Assembly: GCA_905221605.1 (NCBI GenBank)
Contig: CAJNDS010002396.1
Coordinates: forward strand, 74,501 to 138,500
DNA: 64,000 bases
Reading direction: 5' to 3'
Source: Symbiodinium natans
Taxonomy: Eukaryota > Sar > Dinophyceae > Suessiales > Symbiodiniaceae
Shown piece after piece: positions 58,168-64,000 of the stretch (the stretch's first letter is position 1; the number at the start of each line of letters is the position of its first letter). The position numbers and the translations under genes were made by a program. The notes under the pieces were generated by a model, which was not told where the DNA came from, did no database searches, and saw nothing but the letters and a program-made list of their open reading frames with translations.

Positions 58168-58728
58168 GCAGCGCTGGTCTGGCAATGCGTGGATCTGGCC
58201 TTCCTAACTCCGAACCCGGAGTCTACGCCTACGAGGTGGGAGGGTTTAGGGTTTAGGGTTTAGGGTTGAGGGTTGAGGGTTGAGGGTTGAGGGTTTAGGG
58301 TTTAGGGTGTAGGGTGTAGGGTTGAGGGCTTTTGACTTTGGGGTTTCTGACTTTAGGGTTGAGTGTTTAGCTTGTTTTAAGTTCACGGCTTAGGGTTTTT
58401 AAGTTCAGGGTTGAGGGTTCAGGATTTAGGGTTTAGAATTGTAGGGTTCAGGGCCTATTGTAATCCCCATTAAGGACTGTCAGTATAAGGAGGAACATCC
58501 CAACATGAGAACCTGAACCCTACACCCTAAACCCTAAACCCCAAACCCTAAACCCTAAACCCTAAACCCTAAACCCTAAACCCTAAACCCTAAACCCTAA
58601 ACCCTAAACCCTAAACCCTAAACCCTAAACCCTAAAGGCGCCACCTCGCCGCCGGCCTTGCGTCCGGACTCGCCGGATTGGTCGGCCTGGAGGCCGCGGA
58701 GGCCGCCACTCTTTGGGGGGGGCTTAGG
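58168..58728 (+). CDS. Superoxide dismutase presequence exons
   Basis: 58168-58235 reads [21 protein letters not shown]; 58638-58728 reads [20 protein letters not shown], then [11 protein letters not shown]. The phase-2 join makes the Arg pair. FLTP after a hydrophobic core resembles the FVAP-type start of peridinin-plastid transit peptides, and the second hydrophobic stretch ending AEAA resembles the stop-transfer or thylakoid-type segment of class I leaders. An upstream signal-peptide exon is needed; the best candidate is at 50617. Confidence 0.7.
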
Positions 58729-61700
58729 GTTTAGGGTGTAGGGGGTTTAGGGTTTAGGGTTTAGGGTTTAGGGGCATCTATAGGCCCCTTAGGAATGATG
58801 TTTTGTTTCTTATTCATATAGAACCCAAGGGAAACATAAGAATGTGTGTAAGGTTCTAAGGAGCAGTATAGGCATAGGTTTAGTGGGTAAGCCCTCAACC
58901 CTTGCAAGTCAGCCTACATTTAGGGTGCCGGTAGGGTCTTGATATTGCCCTTTTGATATTGAGGGTAAGCCCTCAACCCTTCAAAGGCCCGGCACCCCAA
59001 GCTTGGGGTGTAGGGTGTTTTGATACACCCGAACGGCGGCAGGCTTACGACCTGCCAGATCTGCCCTACGCCTACGATGCCCTGGAGCCCTCCATCGACA
59101 AGGCGACGATGGAGTTCCACCACGCACCTCGGCCTGGTTGCCCGTAAAGCTAAAGACCCCATAGGCCGGACCATCAAAAGCGTCTATGACATATACTATT
59201 CTATGTACATGCCTAGATAATGATGTTGAGATTCATATTACCATGCTCTTCATCAGAGAACTGGGCTCCCAACACCTGGCTTTGCTCGAAGAAACGGAAC
59301 TCTGAGCCCGCCTTCAGCCTCAAGCAAAACGACAAACCATAGGTTTGTGTTGCCTCGAGCTTGACTTGCGCAATAGTGCAATGCAGGAGCCTGAAGATTG
59401 TCCCCTTATACTCTGTCAATGTGGCGCTGTCTGGATCTAGGATTTCAGGGTTTAGGGCTTTAGGGTTCAGGGTTTCGAGTTAGCGGCCGGAGCTTCTAAA
59501 AAAGCTCCTGCTGCGTGCAAGGAGCATTAATTGTTTGGGTGGGGGAGGGCGCGCGGGGTGTTGCAATCCGGACAAGGGTCCCTGGTCGTCTTATCCAATC
59601 CAAACGACGTGGCTTCCCGTCGTGACTTTTCGGGCTTAGAGACTTAGAGATGTTTGGGGTTTGGAGTTCACAAGGTTTAGGGTGAGGAGCTTCCCCATAC
59701 CTTCCATCACTCTCTGTGACCGCTGAGCCAGAGGACAAGCATCACCTGACCTATGTGACGAACATCAACAAGGCGCTGGGGCAGAGTAAACTCAAACACC
59801 CCCCTAACCTCAAAACCCCCAACACCCCAAACCCTAAATTCCCGAAGACGTACACCTTTTGGGGCCACTCAGCTTGGGCTCACATGATGAGCAAGCGCCA
59901 ATACTTTCGTACTTTCATGCAAGCAAGGACACGGGAAAAAAAAAAAAAACACCTGTAAAGCGACGGGAACGCTTTAAAAGCGACCCCCACCCCCCCAACA
60001 TGTTGCTCCCAGTCGCACATGAAGTGCGGACAGTCACTCACATGGAGGGTCGCTCTAAATGTGTTCAACTGCACTCCGGTCGATGTCCACAGAGGTGAGC
60101 AGGTCGCCCCAAAACAAACTATAGCAGTCTAACAGGCTTGAGCCTTGAAGCCCGTGCCGTAAACCCTAAATCCCGAACGGCTGAACTGCAAGCCTAGAGC
60201 TCTAAGCCGTACAATTGGGGGAGGGAGAATGAAGCTGCAGGCCCCTATGCAAAAAAAAAATGTCCGACCGCACACCCGAGACTCGGGTTGTTGGGGATTT
60301 ACGGTTCAGGGTTCCCATATCACACTAAAGCTTGAGTAACAGGAAGTCCCTACAAGCCCTAAGCCCGAAACCCTAAACCCTAAACCTTAAACCCTAAACC
60401 CTCAACCCTACCTAAACCTTAAACCTCCCTGGAAGGCTCTTGAGGGCAAGAGCCAGCCTCCACTTGTCGAGCTCCAGAAGACGGCCATCAAGGCCCTGTG
60501 CATAGGGGGGCTTAGGGTGCAGGGTTTAGGGTTTTAAAGGGCTTGCAGGGTTGTTGTTTTTGTTTGTTTAATGGGGCTTCCGGGGCTGTTAGGGTTTATA
60601 GGGTTCACAGGGTCGGTTCTTTTTGGGTTTAAGCGGCTGTTAAGGTTTATAGGATTTACAGGGTAGGTTTTTTGTTGGGGTTTGTTTTTTTGGGTGTATA
60701 GGGTTTCTAGTTACGGGTTATAGGGTTTGAGTCTCTCCGACTTCTGGGTGTTCAGTTCTGGAATTGCTGGAGCACGCTTCGATTCCTTACCGGGACCCTG
60801 AGTCAGCCCCGAATCCTGCCCATGTGCCTCCTCCCCCTCGGGGTTCTTAGTGTCAAGACCCTTGGCGCTCTAGAAGTCATGTATTGTGAATAGGGAGCTG
60901 GAAGAAGTGGTGCTTTTGGGGGTTATAGGCTGAGAGGTTCAGGGTTTAGGCCGCAGGGCCATAGCCATAGTTTGGGCTCCAAGCTTTGGGTGGCTTTGAA
61001 GGGCAGATGTGCTCGGGCCAGCATTGCAAACGATGACTTCTATGGCCAGCTGTTCCGTGGAGCCTGCCCGAAATCGTGGTCGGCAAAAAGCCTGGAGCTT
61101 CTCAGGAAGTATGACGTCCCGGACTTTCCTGAAGCAGGTGGTTGCTCGCTTGCTCCTTACGCCGCCCTTCTCTGCTCTCGAATTTCTTCTGCTGTCTCCG
61201 CCCTCGTGCTCTTTTGTGCGTCGCACTCCGTGCCTTTCCCCCGGTCCTCTCGTCGGGTCCCTCCTCTTGCCTCCCTTTGATGCTGGGCCAAGATCTGCGG
61301 AGGGGGCTCCCCTGCCCTCACCCACTGCGGCTGGCTGACTGGCACAATCACCACCATCACCACCCAAACCCTAAACCGAAAACCCTAAGCTTTTCTACGT
61401 TTGTTAGTTTAGCTCACGGGTTGATGATCTTTGGGAGGAGCCATTCAGAGCCTGCCAGGCTGATGAGACTGTTACTTACTGCTTCTTCTTGGGAGTTAGA
61501 TGCCCTAAACCCTGAGCCCTAAGCCTTGCAAACCTTAAACCTTGAACCAGACCCTGAACCCTAGGGCCCCTGGTGGAAAGGACGGGGCCGCGTTCCGCAA
61601 CAGCGGCGGCGGAGCCTACAACCACAACTTCTTCTGGCTGGCAGCTAGGGTTGCAAAGTGAGGGCCTTATACGGGTTTAGGGCTTAGGGTTTGGTAGGGA

Positions 61701-63751
61701 ACGTGAAGAACAAGCAGTGTGTTGGTCAAGTCCAGCCTGAGTTCAGCCTTACCTGAGTCCTAAGTCGCTACAACTTGGGTACGTGGACCCTTTCAGATTC
61801 AGTGCAAAATTGAGCCCGAGAAGAGCTGTCCTTGCATGCAGTTACTCTGTATGAACTCAAATAGACTACGTAAAGTGCCCATTTTATGTAATGAACTAGG
61901 CTCCCCCCCATGCCATATGTTGAGTCAGTGTTGTGATTGAGAGTTTTGCAAAAAGTCTTTAAGGTGCTCCCGTTCATGTCCGCACGCCTACGCTAGGCCC
62001 TAAACCTTAAACCTTAAACGCAGCGCATGTCTTGGACAGCTCCGTTCCGGAATCTAGGAATCTCAGTGGTGTCTTTTTCACAAATTGAGGTACCCTTGTT
62101 GTCAACTGCAGCATATGTACAGGGCTATCTCGGAATGCGCCGTAAATATCCCAAGAAATAGGAAAGCCTTTTGCTTGCGCAGATGTCAGGATCAGACAAT
62201 TGAACAGTGCTGGTACTGTTTCTTAGACAAAGGGATCAACAACTATGATGCCCAGTAGTGTCCTTCTTCCCTCCTTTTTGGGGGCCTTAGGTTCCCTTAT
62301 AGACCCCTTTAAGCAAAGAAGGGCACCCTTCTGTATTCCTAGGTTACACAAGCATTCAGATTGAGACCAGGAAATGGCTCCCACGGGCAAGGGCGGTTCG
62401 CCGTCAGAGAAGCTGGCGAAGGCCATCGACGAGTCGTTCGGATCCATGGACGACTTCAAGGCCGATGGTGTTAGGACGGTTTCTGGATTGTGCTGCGGGT
62501 GATCTATCCATATTGCTATGCTTTTCTCAAATTTGGAGAACTTGAAGCAGACCCCACGATTGAGGAGGTGGAGTTGCGGATTGCCGCGCATGTTAGCCCT
62601 GGTGTCAATGTAAGCATCGCTAGTGCTGGTGGTGGTCCAGAAGTTGCTGCCGTTACTGCAAGTCGTCCCTAAGACGACTGTGGGCCCGCCTTCAGCCCAG
62701 GAGCCCAAGACCTAGCAAGGCAGGAAATTCAGGGCAAAGAAGGGCTTGGGGGTTTGAGGTTTAGGCCTTACACCAGCGTTTAGAGGTTTAGGACTTAAGG
62801 CTAAACCCTAAACCCTAAACCCTAAACCCTAAACCCTAAACCCTAAACCCTAAACCCTAAACCCTTTGCAGGCCAAGTTCGAGGCAGCTGGTGCCCCTGG
62901 CGCCCGCTTCGGCTCCGGCTGGGTTACGCGGGCGGATTTCAGGGTTTAGAGGGTTTACAGGGCTTATAGGGTTTTTCATTGTGCATTATAGGGTTCAGGG
63001 TTTAGGTTTAGCAGCACCTTTGCAAAGGATTCGTTGCTTTGGCTTCCCTTTTGGCTTTAGAGCAGAACACGCGTCTCAGATGAGGGGCTGCTGGGAATCA
63101 TGACTTCGATTCTTCTTGGCTGGGTTCGGGGCCCACAGTGTGATCAAGGCCACGCCCTGAGCCCCAGGCCCTAAGCCCTAAAATCGTCAGAGCCCGATGC
63201 CATCATGGAGGTAGGGGGCCAGTGAAGCTGCTTAAGGCTTAGGGTCCTTAGGGGTTAAGGTTGTGATGTCCTTGTCGGGGGTTCCCATGCTAAACAATGA
63301 TTATCGTGGGATATTCGGGGGAACCCTGTTTGTTTTGGGGCATGCCAAACCTAATATATCAGCAGCTCGGAAGCCCCCCCCCCCCCACCCCCCAAAAAAA
63401 AGACAAACAACAAATAGCTCCGCGCCCCAACAAAAGGGTTCTGGGTTTTAGGTTTTGGTGAAAGCCTCGTGACATGAAGCTCAGCGCCCGTGCCCTCATC
63501 CAGGAATCTACCTCCGAACTCGACCCTAACCCTAACCCAGTGTGAAGCCCGTAGGTGCTTCTTGACCTCAAGTCCTAGACCCTTAACCCTCTAATCCCCC
63601 CCCCCTCCCCCCGCAAACGAAAAGAGACCCGAAACCCTTAACCCTAAAACCCTAAAACCCGAAACCCTAAGAACCGCTCTGAGGTTTGGCTGGTGGTCAC
63701 AGACGACAAGACGCCCGGCGAAAAACACACAAACTCCAGATGCAAGTCGAG
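58168..63751 (+). CDS. Fe/Mn superoxide dismutase, plastid-type presequence (3' end outside window)
   Basis: Converts superoxide to hydrogen peroxide and oxygen. Exons: 58168-58235, 58638-58728, 59043-59123, 59734-59772, 60436-60497, 61565-61640, 62371-62460, 62872-62922 and 63684-about 63751, all in phase. The mature part begins [33 protein letters not shown] holds the first metal-ligand His; [13 protein letters not shown] holds the second. [27 protein letters not shown] and [13 protein letters not shown] follow in family order. The Asp and last His (DxWEH) lie beyond the right edge. Gly sits four residues before the NH His, and the reading FHHDKHH is also Mn-type, so Mn or cambialistic use is more likely than strict Fe. 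Exons 1-2 encode [13 protein letters not shown] and [20 protein letters not shown], a plastid-type leader. GC donors at 59124, 59773, 61641 and 62461; GT at 58236, 58729, 60498 and 62923. Confidence 0.94.
58556..58636. repeat. CCCTAAA array forming a 3' intron end
   Basis: The telomere units run up to CCTAAAG, whose AG is the splice acceptor of the superoxide dismutase exon at 58638. The same intron begins with a TTTAGGG array at 58243, so both arms are present in a 402-base intron. Confidence 0.95.
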
Positions 63752-64000
63752 GTTTCGTGTGTCGGGGTCTAGGGTGTATAGGGTTTCAGGGTTTTGGGTT
63801 TTGGGCATTTAGGGTTTAGGGTTTAGGGTATTGAGGGTTTAGGGTATATAAGGTTCAGGCTTGCAGGGTTTGCAAGACTTGCTGTTGGCCTTACCAGCCG
63901 GAAGTTCAAAGTTGTGTTCGCAAGAACTAACACGCTGTTTGGTGTTAGGGTTCACGCTGTCTTCGCTAGGAGGGACCGGGCGGTGTTTCAGGTTTGCCGG

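Noticed and set aside
58638-58728. V-type ATPase proteolipid-like reading ([17 protein letters not shown])
   Set aside because: The Gly/Ala/Leu pattern is superficially similar, but the exon joins in phase to the superoxide dismutase and is followed by AEAA, so a targeting segment explains it better.

Overview
The window looks like dinoflagellate nuclear DNA. No exon is longer than about 430 bases and most are 25-90 bases. Introns are 0.3-3 kb. At least half of the introns I could resolve by protein homology need a GC (sometimes GA) 5' splice site with an AG acceptor, a known dinoflagellate trait. All supported genes lie on the + strand, and one gene unit is tandemly duplicated with a stop-to-start gap of about 236 bases. 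The introns are full of plant/alveolate-type telomere motif (TTTAGGG). The species cannot be named from the sequence. Almost every long open frame is a by-product of repeats; the real coding sequence was rebuilt by joining short exon islands by splice signal, reading phase and protein-family pattern.

Layout, left to right. 1.7-9.0 kb: exon islands of an unrecognised acidic/proline-rich protein. 10.5-17.6 kb: exons that join in phase into a multi-spanning membrane protein of unknown family. 18.8-31.9 kb: a complete or nearly complete mitochondrial carrier (SLC25) gene with about 21 exons. 32.9-38.7 kb: exons of an unrecognised charged protein. 39.57-43.07 kb: a 112-bp satellite array of about 31 copies. 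43.3-49.9 kb: a protein with two WW domains, the first in a CEP164-like setting. 50.6 kb: an exon encoding a signal peptide. 50.94-52.09 kb: an array of long palindromes. 52.1-55.2 kb: a 1.66-kb tandem duplication of a small gene carrying 11-residue Ser-rich repeats. 58.2-64 kb: a Fe/Mn superoxide dismutase gene with a plastid-type presequence; its last exon(s) run off the right edge.

The most striking feature is architectural. Exon islands are usually preceded by (CCCTAAA)n and followed by (TTTAGGG)n, so each intron starts with G-rich telomere repeat and ends with its reverse complement. Each exon is therefore capped like a miniature linear chromosome, and each intron looks like a telomere-to-telomere fusion and could fold its two splice sites together. 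Several families of short inverted-repeat (MITE-like) elements also sit in the introns. In two cases the terminal repeat of the element itself supplies the splice acceptor or donor, and several introns show short direct duplications at their two ends. Together this points to mobile-element-derived introns (introners) with telomere-like termini.

The genes do not form an obvious pathway: a mitochondrial solute carrier, a probable ciliary or signalling WW protein, a low-complexity duplicated gene and a probably plastid-targeted superoxide dismutase are simply neighbours.
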